Source: Muribaculaceae bacterium
Lineage (GTDB): Bacteria > Bacteroidota > Bacteroidia > Bacteroidales > Muribaculaceae
DNA: 14,627 nt
Reading direction: 5' to 3'
Assembly: GCA_029052265.1 (NCBI GenBank)
Contig: JAIDJJ010000223.1
Location: 1-14,627, forward strand
The translations under genes and the position numbers were made by a program. Of this stretch, positions 1 through 7,598 are shown piece after piece. Positions within the stretch are counted from its first letter, which is position 1, and the number at the start of each line of letters is the position of its first letter. A model generated the notes under the pieces. The model saw nothing but the letters and a program-made list of their open reading frames with translations, was not told the DNA's origin and searched no databases.

Positions 1-422
1 ATCAGTTGGCGGCATCATTAGTATTTTACAGTCCGTTACAGACTATATTCTGGTATGACAGCCCCGACCTCTACAACGGCGAACCCGAGATAAAATGGTT
101 TGAAAATCTTCAGACCACTTTCGATGATACAAAAGTGATCAACGGATATCCCGGCAAAGGCATAACAATCGCAAGAAGAAAAGGCAACGACTGGTGGGTG
201 GGATGTCTGACCAACAACGATGGTGAAAAAAAAGAGATCCCGCTTGATTTCCTGACCGCAGGGAAAAAATATAAAGCGGAAATTTACACCGACGGAGGGG
301 AAAAAGTCAAAACCAAAACACAAGTGGCTGTAAACACAAAAATAGTGAGAAACAAGGACATTCTGAAATTCGATATTAAATCTCGGGGAGGAGTGGCAAT
401 TTATTTGTCTCCTGTTGAGTAG
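1..422 (+). CDS. GH97 family glycoside hydrolase, C-terminal fragment (5' end outside window)
   Basis: The reading frame is open from the first bases of the window, so the apparent TTG start at position 6 is only a codon inside a longer gene. About 139 residues remain. They match the C-terminal beta-sandwich of GH97 enzymes (SusB-like alpha-glucosidases and alpha-galactosidases). The recognisable signatures are YSPLQTIFWYDSPDLY, then a TTFDDTKVINGYPGKGITIARRKG-type stretch, WWVGCLTNNDGEKKEIPLDF, and an AEIYTDG turn near the end. The catalytic TIM barrel lies upstream, so it cannot be told whether this is an inverting alpha-glucosidase or a retaining alpha-galactosidase. GH97 proteins are normally exported to the periplasm and trim oligosaccharides. 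The gene is followed 77 bp later, on the same strand, by a GH43 enzyme and then a GH88 enzyme, which fits one polysaccharide-utilisation operon. The family assignment rests on remembered motifs. Confidence 0.85.
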   Translation, partial: QLAASLVFYSPLQTIFWYDSPDLYNGEPEIKWFENLQTTFDDTKVINGYPGKGITIARRKGNDWWVGCLTNNDGEKKEIPLDFLTAGKKYKAEIYTDGGEKVKTKTQVAVNTKIVRNKDILKFDIKSRGGVAIYLSPVE

Positions 423-499
423 ATATACATTCAAACACGTATACTATATTAGGAAACGGTGAAAATCAGAGCCGGTCAACAATACCTTAACATCATAAA

Positions 500-2158
500 A
501 TGTCTACTTTAAAATATCATATAACATCAGTCGCCCTGGCTCTTCTGCTGGCAACTCCCGCACAGGGAGAAAACGCCCGGCAAAAAGTCTCCCCCGACTG
601 CAATCTGAAGGGAACCACCTATGTAAACCCTGTGATTCATGCAGATTATTCAGATCCCGATGCAGTTGCCTCTGCCGATGGCAAGACATTCTATATGACG
701 GCATCAAGCTTTCAATGTGTGCCCGGCCTCCCGATATTGAAATCTAACGATCTCGTCAATTGGAGTATTGTCAACTATGCGCTTCCATCAGTACCACCGA
801 CTGATTTTTATGATGCCTCCCCCCGTCACGGCAAAGGGGTATGGGCTCCATGCATCCGGCTGCATGACAATGAATATTATATCTATTGGGGCGATCCGGA
901 TTTCGGCATATTCATGATAAAGACGAAAGACCCTGAAGGGGTATGGAGCGCTCCCGTGCTGGTGAAAGAAGGGAAGGGACTTATCGACCCCACCCCATTC
1001 TGGGATGAAGACGGGAAAGCCTATCTTGCAAACGGATGGGCAGGCTCACGTGCCGGATTCAACAGCGTGATCACAATAAGCGAGATGAATCCCGAAGGGA
1101 CGTCTGTCATCTCCTCTCCGAGAATCGTATATGACGGCAACGACGGGGTCAACCACACAGTTGAGGGTCCGAAGATGTATAAAAGAGGTGAATATTATTA
1201 TATGTTCGCTCCCGCCGGGGGTGTGGAACAGGGATGGCAACTTGTGATGCGTTCCAAAAATATCTACGGACCATATGAGAGCAAGATAGTCATGGCTCAG
1301 GGGAATACCGACATCAACGGTCCGCATCAGGGAGCATGGGTCACAACAGACACAGGCGAAGACTGGTTCCTGCACTTTCAGGACCGCGGTGCATATGGCA
1401 GAATAATACATCTCAATCCTATGGAATGGCGCGACAACTGGCCCGTGATCGGAAACGATACAGACGGAGACGGCTGCGGAGATCCGGTTAGGAAGTGGAA
1501 AAAACCGGTCATATCCGGAGATTGCAAACCTGACGACTCGTCATCACCATCACTCCTTTATCAATGGCACGGAAATTACAACGACCTGTTCGGTTTTCCT
1601 CTTCCCGAAGGATTGATGAGAATATACGGACACAAACTTTCTGAAGATTTCGTCAACTTCTGGGAAGTCCCTAACCTGTGGCTTCAGAAATTTCCCTCCG
1701 AAGAGTTTACTCTTACTTCCAAGGTCAGGGTGTCGGCAAAGTCCACCTCTGAAAATGTCTCGTCGGGGATAATAGTTATGGGATGGGATTATGCACGTCT
1801 CGGACTGGAGAAGAAAGGCGACAGTTTTGATGTGGTTTTCACCACCTGCCGGGATGCCGAGAAGGGAGGTAATGAAGAAAACCGCACAGTATGCACCCTT
1901 TCACCTACAAGAACATATTCCGCAGGTCTATATCCCAATCTTGAATGTGACTTATGGTTGCGTGTTAAAGTCGGGAAAGAAGGGAAATGCGACTTTTTCT
2001 ACAGCAAAGACGGCAAAACATTTAAAAATGCCGGATCTTTCCGGGCCCGAGCCGGAAAATGGATCGGAGCGAAAACAGGATTCTACAGTATAACCCCGTC
2101 GTCCACCACAGAAAGGGGATGGATCGACATAATAACCAGCGAAACAGAAATAAAATGA
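500..2158 (+). CDS. GH43 family glycoside hydrolase (beta-xylosidase / alpha-L-arabinofuranosidase type) with C-terminal beta-sandwich domain
   Basis: The 552-residue protein starts with a short signal peptide (hydrophobic stretch about residues 9-20, ATPAQG cleavage region), so it should be exported. The five-bladed GH43 domain spans about residues 40-330. Its three expected acidic residues are visible: the general base Asp52 in YSDPDAV, the pKa-modulating Asp163 in GLIDPTPFWDEDG, and the general acid Glu222 in HTVEGPKMYKRGEYYYMF. Residues about 350-550 resemble the concanavalin-like C-terminal domain common in multidomain GH43 proteins, with GIIVMGWDYARLGLEKKG and a WIGAKTGFYS motif near the end. 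The architecture resembles GH43 subfamily 12, but I am unsure of the subfamily. The likely role is removal of xylose or arabinose from plant glycan oligosaccharides in the periplasm. The stop overlaps the next gene by ATGA, which implies translational coupling with the GH88 enzyme. Confidence 0.9.
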   Translation: MSTLKYHITSVALALLLATPAQGENARQKVSPDCNLKGTTYVNPVIHADYSDPDAVASADGKTFYMTASSFQCVPGLPILKSNDLVNWSIVNYALPSVPPTDFYDASPRHGKGVWAPCIRLHDNEYYIYWGDPDFGIFMIKTKDPEGVWSAPVLVKEGKGLIDPTPFWDEDGKAYLANGWAGSRAGFNSVITISEMNPEGTSVISSPRIVYDGNDGVNHTVEGPKMYKRGEYYYMFAPAGGVEQGWQLVMRSKNIYGPYESKIVMAQGNTDINGPHQGAWVTTDTGEDWFLHFQDRGAYGRIIHLNPMEWRDNWPVIGNDTDGDGCGDPVRKWKKPVISGDCKPDDSSSPSLLYQWHGNYNDLFGFPLPEGLMRIYGHKLSEDFVNFWEVPNLWLQKFPSEEFTLTSKVRVSAKSTSENVSSGIIVMGWDYARLGLEKKGDSFDVVFTTCRDAEKGGNEENRTVCTLSPTRTYSAGLYPNLECDLWLRVKVGKEGKCDFFYSKDGKTFKNAGSFRARAGKWIGAKTGFYSITPSSTTERGWIDIITSETEIK

Positions 2159-3402
2159 CATTTAAGGTAAAAAATATGCGTTTTTTAGGACTTTTAGCAA
2201 GCTCTTTTGTCTTTGCATCGTGTGTCTCCACCTCTGCGGAGACATTCGATGTGGACGAAGCTCTCGAATACTGCGGACGCCAGACCGACCGCACACTCAC
2301 GCAACTGATCTCAGACAGCACAGACTATTCCCTCATGCCGAGAAACATAGCCGCGACAGATTCCATATGGCATCTGCGTAAAGCCACATGCGATGAATGG
2401 TGTTCCGGGTTCTGGCCCGGTGTGCTGTGGTATGAATATGAGGCTACCGGCAACGAAAAATACAAGGAAGCTGCCTGCAGATATACCGAACAACTTGAGT
2501 ATCTTTCCAAGACACCCGCGTTTGACCATGACCTCGGATTTCTGATGTTCTGCAGTTATGGCAACGGTTTCCGCCTTACAGGAGATCCTAAATATAAAGA
2601 TGTGATCATAGCCAGCGCCGACACTCTTGCCACTCTCTATAATCCCAATGTCGGGACTCTCCTTTCATGGCCAAGAAATGTGGATATGTTTGGAGGACAT
2701 AACACTATCATGGACAACATGATAAATCTGGAAATGCTTTTCTGGGCGGCTAAAAACGGCAATAAACCTCATCTTCATGACATAGCGGTAAAACATGCCG
2801 AAACCACAATGCAACATCATTTCCGCCCGGATTACTCTTGCTATCATGTGGCTGTATATGACAGGGAAACCGGTACTTTCCTGAAAGGGATGACTCATCA
2901 GGGGTTTGCCGACACTTCCATGTGGGCACGTGGACAGGCATGGGCTATCTACGGATATACAATGGTGTATCGTGAGACTCAAGACCCTAAATTCCTTGAT
3001 TTTGCATGCAAGGTGACAGACGTATATCTAAACCGTCTTCCGGAAGATTATGTGCCTTATTGGGATTTCGACGACCCTTCCATACCCGACGCACCACGCG
3101 ACGCATCCGCTGCGGGAGTGGTGGCATCCGCTCTTCTGGAACTTCAGCAATATTGTCATGGGGAAAGAAAACAGACCTATAAGGAGGCTGCCGTGAAGAT
3201 GCTTTCATCGCTCAGCAGCGACAAGTATCGTTCCGGCTCACGGCGGCTTTCTTTTCTTGACCATTCCGTTGGTCATATGCCGGCAGGATCAGAAATAGAC
3301 GCCTCTATAATATATGCCGACTATTATTATCTCGAAGCATTGCTGAGACTCAAGAAGCTCGACAGCAATTCTTCCGGAAACGAACTCAGAGCCGCGAAAT
3401 AA
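2155..3402 (+). CDS. GH88 unsaturated glucuronyl hydrolase, lipoprotein
   Basis: I place the start at the ATG that overlaps the GH43 stop (ATGA). An in-frame ATG at 2176 gives an equally good lipoprotein signal. The open frame extends further upstream, but that part runs inside the GH43 gene and reads as low-complexity charged sequence. With the first start the protein has 415 residues. The signal MRFLGLLASSFVFASC ends at lipobox Cys23. The (alpha/alpha)6 barrel shows GH88 marks: WCSGFWPGVLWYEYE (about 82-96), a first catalytic Asp126 in FDHDLGF, a second Asp187 in NTIMDNMINLEMLFWA, DTSMWARGQAWAIYGYT (about 253-269), and SEIDASIIYADYYYLEALLR near the C-terminus. The family removes 4,5-unsaturated glucuronic acid from the non-reducing end of lyase products by hydrating the vinyl ether. 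A polysaccharide lyase should therefore be encoded nearby, but none is visible here. GH105 is the closest alternative family. Confidence 0.9.
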   Translation: MTFKVKNMRFLGLLASSFVFASCVSTSAETFDVDEALEYCGRQTDRTLTQLISDSTDYSLMPRNIAATDSIWHLRKATCDEWCSGFWPGVLWYEYEATGNEKYKEAACRYTEQLEYLSKTPAFDHDLGFLMFCSYGNGFRLTGDPKYKDVIIASADTLATLYNPNVGTLLSWPRNVDMFGGHNTIMDNMINLEMLFWAAKNGNKPHLHDIAVKHAETTMQHHFRPDYSCYHVAVYDRETGTFLKGMTHQGFADTSMWARGQAWAIYGYTMVYRETQDPKFLDFACKVTDVYLNRLPEDYVPYWDFDDPSIPDAPRDASAAGVVASALLELQQYCHGERKQTYKEAAVKMLSSLSSDKYRSGSRRLSFLDHSVGHMPAGSEIDASIIYADYYYLEALLRLKKLDSNSSGNELRAAK

Positions 3403-3449
3403 CAATAAACCGGGAACAGGTTAGTAAGACCTGTTCCCGGTTTATTGTT
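3401..3449. terminator. Bidirectional intrinsic terminator between GH88 and the Dxs-like gene
   Basis: A perfect 21-bp inverted repeat (3401-3421 and 3429-3449) encloses a 7-base loop. The arms carry a GC-rich core, CCGGGAACAGG, flanked by AT-rich ends, so both strands end in T-rich runs. The left arm begins inside the GH88 TAA stop codon. It lies between convergent genes and should end transcription from both sides. Confidence 0.9.
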
Positions 3450-3461
3450 GATAAACTCCTT

Positions 3462-3491
3462 ATTAAATTTATCTGTATTAAATTTATCTGT
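3462..3491. repeat. Perfect 15-bp tandem duplication
   Basis: The 15-mer ATTAAATTTATCTGT occurs twice back to back (3462-3476 and 3477-3491), between the terminator hairpin and the stop of the Dxs-like gene. It looks like a recent slippage or duplication event. No function is evident. Confidence 0.9.
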
Positions 3492-3495
3492 CGAC

Positions 3496-5229
3496 TTACA
3501 CCAATGCTGCAATCTGTTCGGGTGTCAGATTGTTTGCCTTAAGAAGGTCTGAGATTTTGAAGCGGTCGAGGAACTCTTTCTTAAGACCGAGGCATGTGAC
3601 CTTCACATACGATTCTCCAAGGTATGCCGCCACTTTCTGCCCGAAGCCGCCATCCACAATACCATCTTCAATCGTGATCACATGCCGGTATCCTTTCAGG
3701 GAATCAAGGCATTCCGCATCCACTTCTGAAAGGATTCTCGGGTTGATAACGGTCGGGGTGACACCTTTCTCACGCATGATATCCGCCGCCTGCGTTGCCG
3801 TGGAAAGGAACGGGCCTTCAGCTATCAGTGCAACCTCTTCACCTTTTTCCACTATTTCATATTTTGTGAAATCTGTGTTGACAGGAGTGTCCTGATGACA
3901 GACCTTACCACCGGGTATGCGAATCACCACCGGACCCTCCGAATTGTCAACACTCTTGTCGAGCATGGCGATAAACTCTTCAACTGTAGCGGGCGCAAGC
4001 AGTTTGATATTGGGAATGCTTGACACCATGGCTATGTCAAAAAATCCAAGATGAGTCATATCGTTCATTCCGAACAAGCTGCCATAGAACACCACAAACG
4101 TAGAAGGAAGATTGTTTATGGCGATGTCGTGAGAAAGCTGGTCGTAGGCTCGCTGAAGGAATGTGGCAACCACTCCCATCACAGGGCGTGCACCCCCTTT
4201 TGAAAGTCCGGCAACCATTGCAACACAATCCTGTTCGGCTATACCCACATCAATAAACTGGCTTCCTGCAAGCTTTCTCCTTTCCTCCCCGAAACCGACC
4301 GCAGCCGGAGTCCCGGCTGAAAGTGTCACCACATTTTTACCGGAATGCATTTTTTCAAGCATCCTCAAAGCAAAGATATCGTCATAGCTTTCAGCTGCAT
4401 ATGGGGAAAGTGGCGCTCCTGTCTTCAAATCGAACGGAGCCGTGAAATGGAATTCCTCCTTATGGCTTTCCGCGCATGGCAATCCCATACCTTTCATTGT
4501 GTTGATATGCACGAGCACGGCACATTGCTTATCTTTCACCTCTCTGAACGCCTTTATGAGTGCCCTCAAATCATTACCCTCCTCAACGTAGACATACTCA
4601 TAGCCGAGTGCCTTGAAGATATTGTTGGAAGATGTGCCGTTGCTGTTTCTAAGCTCTGTAAGATGGGAATAGAGTTCACCGTGGTTTTCGGCTATAGACA
4701 TCTGGTTGTCGTTGAGGATCACGATGATATTTGAATGAAGTTCCGGGGCATAGTTGAGAGCCTCAAGTGCCATGCCGCCCCCAAGAGATGCATCACCTAT
4801 AAACGCCACCACATTTTCCTTTCCGCCGACAAGGTCTCTCGCTTTTGCGAGACCGGTGGCAAGGGATATGGAAGTAGAGGTGTGTCCTACTTCAAAAAGA
4901 TCATACTCGCTTTCGCGGGGACAGGTGTAACCTGTGACATCATCATACTTTGCAGGGTCAAGGAATGCCTCGATACGTCCTGTAAGCATCTTGTGGACAT
5001 AGCTTTGATGTGAGACGTCGTAGACAATTTTATCTTTCGGAGCGTCAAATACATAATGGAGTGCTACGGTAGCCTCCACGACACCGAGGTTGGGTCCCAC
5101 ATGACCGCCATGTGCTCCAAGTTTGCGCATAAGTGCTCCTCTGAGTTCTTCGCTCAGCAGGTAGAGATGTTCAAGATCCATTCCCTTGATATCTGCGGGA
5201 GAATGGATATCCTTAAGATTAATTTCCAT
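3496..5229 (-). CDS. 1-deoxy-D-xylulose-5-phosphate synthase-like (transketolase-fold) protein, atypical
   Basis: The 577-residue protein follows the Dxs domain order: a thiamine-diphosphate-binding N-terminal domain, a pyrimidine-binding domain (about 280-440) and a transketolase C-terminal domain (about 455-570). Conserved features include His43 in GGHVGPNLGVVE, His74 in DVSHQSYVHK, the diphosphate motif GDASLGGGMALEALN (145-159) with NDNQMSIAEN, Glu332 in VGIAEQD and Tyr362 in FLQRAYDQ. It is about 40 residues shorter than E. coli Dxs. Most of the gap is the long loop that usually follows NDNEMSISEN, replaced here by a short stretch at about 185-200. From a remembered alignment, the two arginines that hold the substrate phosphate in E. 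coli Dxs (R420, R478) correspond to Tyr382 and Gly440, and Asp427 to Asn389. It may be a paralogue using a different acceptor rather than the housekeeping Dxs, so I give no gene symbol. Confidence 0.8.
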   Translation of the reverse strand: MEINLKDIHSPADIKGMDLEHLYLLSEELRGALMRKLGAHGGHVGPNLGVVEATVALHYVFDAPKDKIVYDVSHQSYVHKMLTGRIEAFLDPAKYDDVTGYTCPRESEYDLFEVGHTSTSISLATGLAKARDLVGGKENVVAFIGDASLGGGMALEALNYAPELHSNIIVILNDNQMSIAENHGELYSHLTELRNSNGTSSNNIFKALGYEYVYVEEGNDLRALIKAFREVKDKQCAVLVHINTMKGMGLPCAESHKEEFHFTAPFDLKTGAPLSPYAAESYDDIFALRMLEKMHSGKNVVTLSAGTPAAVGFGEERRKLAGSQFIDVGIAEQDCVAMVAGLSKGGARPVMGVVATFLQRAYDQLSHDIAINNLPSTFVVFYGSLFGMNDMTHLGFFDIAMVSSIPNIKLLAPATVEEFIAMLDKSVDNSEGPVVIRIPGGKVCHQDTPVNTDFTKYEIVEKGEEVALIAEGPFLSTATQAADIMREKGVTPTVINPRILSEVDAECLDSLKGYRHVITIEDGIVDGGFGQKVAAYLGESYVKVTCLGLKKEFLDRFKISDLLKANNLTPEQIAALV

Positions 5230-5230
5230 A

Positions 5231-5440
5231 TTCAGTTTTGAGTTGAGTGTTTTGTGTTTTGAGTTGTGAGATTCAGATTTAATTCATTATGTATAATTAT
5301 CTAATGACCAATGACCTCTGATTAATTAGTGATGAATAATTATTAATTTGTTATTTACAAGAAGCAATAGCAAATTATTAATTACTACTTGCTAATTAAT
5401 TCAGCGACCAAAGACCAAATGCCAATAGTTAAGTGCCTAA
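5231..5440. repeat. Degenerate 7-bp-period repeat region upstream of the Dxs-like gene
   Basis: Split into sevens from 5231, the sequence reads as related heptamers: TTCAGTT TTGAGTT, then TTGTGTT TTGAGTT, later CTAATGA CCAATGA CCTCTGA, and finally GACCAAA GACCAAA TGCCAAT, all in the same register over 30 units. The 11-mer GTTTTGAGTTG recurs at 5235 and 5256, which is exactly three units. It directly abuts the start codon of the Dxs-like gene, so it forms that gene's untranslated leader. Confidence 0.65.
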
Positions 5441-5739
5441 GAAAAATAAATGAACACATGCCAGGCATATATCGCGGCAACCTATAAAGCCGTTCATCAG
5501 TCGTTATGGAACCCCATAATTCCATCTTCACGTCTTCATATCTCGCTCACACTATAGGCAAATCATATGCACATTTATTTTTCGTAGGCACTTACAAAAT
5601 TAACACAAATATACGTATAAGATTATACCATGATTCCGCTATTTCATACCATTTTTACGGAGCATGGGCTCTCTCCTTAACAAGAATATAGGATTTTATC
5701 CGTTAAACAAGAAGTCATCATAAATACTTTTTATCCATC
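5441..5739. other. Intergenic region between divergent Dxs-like and DUF4861 genes
   Basis: About 300 bp of AT-rich sequence with no convincing gene. Two - strand -7 boxes of the Bacteroidota type can be read, CAAAATTA at 5595-5602 and CAAATATA at 5606-5613 (TAATTTTG and TATATTTG on the - strand). Neither has a clear TTTG about 20 bp upstream, so a promoter for the Dxs-like gene here is only possible. I found no clear + strand promoter for the DUF4861 gene. A 46-codon - strand ORF (5525 back to 5385, starting MELWGSITTDERLYRLPRYM) runs into the heptamer repeats. I regard it as unproven. Confidence 0.4.
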
Positions 5740-6909
5740 ATGAAAATCAAATCAGGAATGCTACTTATGCTCGCATTGGCGTTAGGGGCGTGTAGTCAGC
5801 AAGGGAAAGTGAAGGTTAATGTAAGCAATGTTTCCGGCAACGATTGCTCGCAGGCTACCGTGGAATTGTCAAAAGATTCTATCCTGACACGCCTCGGTTC
5901 GGCATATTGCTACGTCACAGATGCGGAAGGAAACGAGATTCCTTCACAGTTCACTCACGATGGCAAACTGATATTCCAGACTTCTTTGCCTGCCGGAGGG
6001 TCAGCTGAATATATGGTGCTTCCTTCCGACACTATCCATTCTTATGCCAATCTCACATCCGGACGGCTTTATCCGGAACGTGCCGACGACATGGCATGGG
6101 AAAACGAAGTGAACGGCTACCGCGCATACGGTCCCGCCACTCAGGCAAAAGGGGAACGTGGATTCGGCTACGACATTTTTTTCAAGCACAAGACAGACGA
6201 TCAGATCCTCGAAAAACTTTACGGACCGGAAACAGATCCTGCAACATGGCAGAAAGCCGATTCTTTGAGGAAGATTGATCCTAAGCTTGCTGAAGAGTTT
6301 ATCAATTCGATCTCTTATCATATCGACCACGGCTTAGGAATGGATTGCTATGCGGTAGGTCCGACATTGGGAGCCGGAGTTGCCGCCATAGTTAAAAACG
6401 ACACCGTCAGATACCCCTGGTGCTATGAAAAAGCCGAGATACTTGACAACGGTCCGCTGCGATTCACCGCACGTCTTGATTTCGCTCCCACGGTTATAGG
6501 CAACGATTCCGCAGTGGTGGAACACCGTTTGATTTCTCTTGATGCCGGAAGCTATCTCAACAACACTGAAGTATGGTATGACGGTCTTGCCGAACCGGTA
6601 GAAGTGGCTGTCGGGTTTCCGTTGCGCGATGATTTCCAACCCTATTTCAGCGAAAATATGATCGCCTATTCAGATCCCACACAAGGTGCCGACAATGGCA
6701 GGGCATTACTTGGAATTGTAAGCGACAAACAGTTCGGACGCAAATCAGACCTGGATAACCATGTGCTCGGATTAACCACAATTCAACCTGCAGATACTCT
6801 CCGCTACTCATGGGGATTCGCCTGGGACCGCGAATCTATTAAAGATATAGATAGCTGGAAATCATATCTGCAAAACTATACCTCAACACCTGTCAGGGTG
6901 GAATATTGA
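5740..6909 (+). CDS. DUF4861-type lipoprotein, probably glycan-utilisation associated
   Basis: The 389-residue protein opens with a lipoprotein signal (MKIKSGMLLMLALALGAC, lipobox Cys18) and so is predicted to be membrane-anchored. The body is all-beta in character and resembles the DUF4861 family. The marks are YPERADDMAWENEVNGYRAY (about 111-130), a GFGYDIFFKH segment, the HIDHGLGMDCYAVGPTLGAG stretch (about 193-212), SYLNNTEVWYDGL and a C-terminal LRYSWGFAWDRE. DUF4861 genes are common in polysaccharide-utilisation loci for acidic glycans. I know of no settled reaction for the family, so no function is assigned. It is separated from the GH operon by the oppositely oriented Dxs-like gene and is followed by a terminator, so it appears to be a single-gene unit. 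The ATG at 5740 is chosen because it gives a complete signal peptide. Confidence 0.75.
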   Translation: MKIKSGMLLMLALALGACSQQGKVKVNVSNVSGNDCSQATVELSKDSILTRLGSAYCYVTDAEGNEIPSQFTHDGKLIFQTSLPAGGSAEYMVLPSDTIHSYANLTSGRLYPERADDMAWENEVNGYRAYGPATQAKGERGFGYDIFFKHKTDDQILEKLYGPETDPATWQKADSLRKIDPKLAEEFINSISYHIDHGLGMDCYAVGPTLGAGVAAIVKNDTVRYPWCYEKAEILDNGPLRFTARLDFAPTVIGNDSAVVEHRLISLDAGSYLNNTEVWYDGLAEPVEVAVGFPLRDDFQPYFSENMIAYSDPTQGADNGRALLGIVSDKQFGRKSDLDNHVLGLTTIQPADTLRYSWGFAWDRESIKDIDSWKSYLQNYTSTPVRVEY

Positions 6910-6964
6910 TAAATCCCTTTATTCCTATAAAGACATTTACCAGCGTAAATTAGTCTATAATCAA

Positions 6965-7002
6965 AAAAACTCCTTGCAAGTTTTGGCTTGCAAGGAGTTT
7001 TT
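6965..7002. terminator. Bidirectional intrinsic terminator between DUF4861 gene and rubrerythrin
   Basis: A perfect 16-bp stem (6965-6980 with 6987-7002) has a 6-base loop, TTTTGG. The core is ACTCCTTGCAAG, and A- and T-runs at the outer ends give U-tracts in both directions. It sits 21 bp past the rubrerythrin stop and about 55 bp past the DUF4861 stop. Confidence 0.92.
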
Positions 7003-7023
7003 ATTTTATCAAGATTTAGTATA

Positions 7024-7566
7024 TCAATAGTTTTTCGCCTCGATCTCGAAGAAGCTCTGGGGATGTGCGCATACCGGGCAAAGCTCCGGAGCTTTCTTCC
7101 CGATCACCACATGTCCGCAATTACGGCAGATCCAGATAGTGTCGCCTTCACGAGAGAAAACTATACCTTCCTCAATATTTGCGAGCAGACGGCGGTAACG
7201 TTCCTCATGATGACGCTCGATTGCAGCCACCATGCGGAATTTGTGAGCGATCTGTGTGAATCCCTCCTCTTCCGCCTCCTGAGCCATACGGTCGTACATT
7301 GAAGTCCATTCATAGTTCTCCCCTTCGGCAGCTTCACGGAGATTGGTCATAGTGTCGGAAATCTCACCGCCGTTGAGAAGTTTATACCAAAGCTTTGCAT
7401 GCTCCTTCTCATTGTTGGCTGTCTCCTCGAAAATGGCAGCAATCTGCTCAAAACCATCTTTGCGAGCCTTAGATGCAAAATAGCTATACTTGTTTCTTGC
7501 CTGAGATTCGCCGGCAAATGCCTCCTGAAGGTTACGTTCAGTCTTTGTTCCTTTTAATTCTTTCAT
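7024..7566 (-). CDS. rbr: Rubrerythrin
   Basis: At 180 residues this is a full-length classical rubrerythrin. The N-terminal four-helix domain carries the diiron ligands: Glu20 in EAFAGESQARNKY, Glu53 and His56 in NNEKEHAKL, and the second half-site ERHHEERY (Glu117, His120). The C-terminal rubredoxin-like domain has two CxxC pairs (Cys147/Cys150 in WICRNCGH and Cys163/Cys166 in ELCPVCAHPQSFF) for a mononuclear iron. The enzyme is a cytoplasmic NAD(P)H-linked peroxidase that reduces hydrogen peroxide to water in anaerobes. It starts 22 bp after the perR stop on the same strand and is probably cotranscribed with it, so it should be induced by peroxide or oxygen exposure. Confidence 0.97.
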   Translation of the reverse strand: MKELKGTKTERNLQEAFAGESQARNKYSYFASKARKDGFEQIAAIFEETANNEKEHAKLWYKLLNGGEISDTMTNLREAAEGENYEWTSMYDRMAQEAEEEGFTQIAHKFRMVAAIERHHEERYRRLLANIEEGIVFSREGDTIWICRNCGHVVIGKKAPELCPVCAHPQSFFEIEAKNY

Positions 7567-7598
7567 AGTTATTCAGTTATTTAGTTATTTAGTTATTG
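7567..7598 (-). repeat. Four tandem 8-bp repeats spanning the perR stop and the rbr leader
   Basis: On the + strand the units are AGTTATTC, AGTTATTT, AGTTATTT and AGTTATTG. They fill the whole 22-bp perR-rbr spacer, include the perR stop codon and run into its last codons (Asn-Asn). The repeat abuts the rbr ATG. Gain or loss of a unit would change the perR-rbr spacing. Confidence 0.9.

Noticed and set aside
2059..2154. Extra 32 codons at the N-terminus of the GH88 gene
   Set aside because: They overlap the GH43 coding region and are charged and unlike a signal. A proper lipoprotein signal begins at 2155 or 2176.
4345..5013. Two + strand ORFs of 129 and 92 codons
   Set aside because: Both are antisense to the well-conserved Dxs-like gene and show no family features.
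5385..5525. A 46-codon - strand ORF starting MELWGSITTDERLYRL
   Set aside because: Its second half is the translation of the heptamer repeat region, and no promoter was found. It is kept only as a note in the intergenic entry.
5506..5691. A 61-codon + strand ORF in the intergenic region
   Set aside because: No signal, domain or promoter supports it, and its composition matches the surrounding non-coding DNA.
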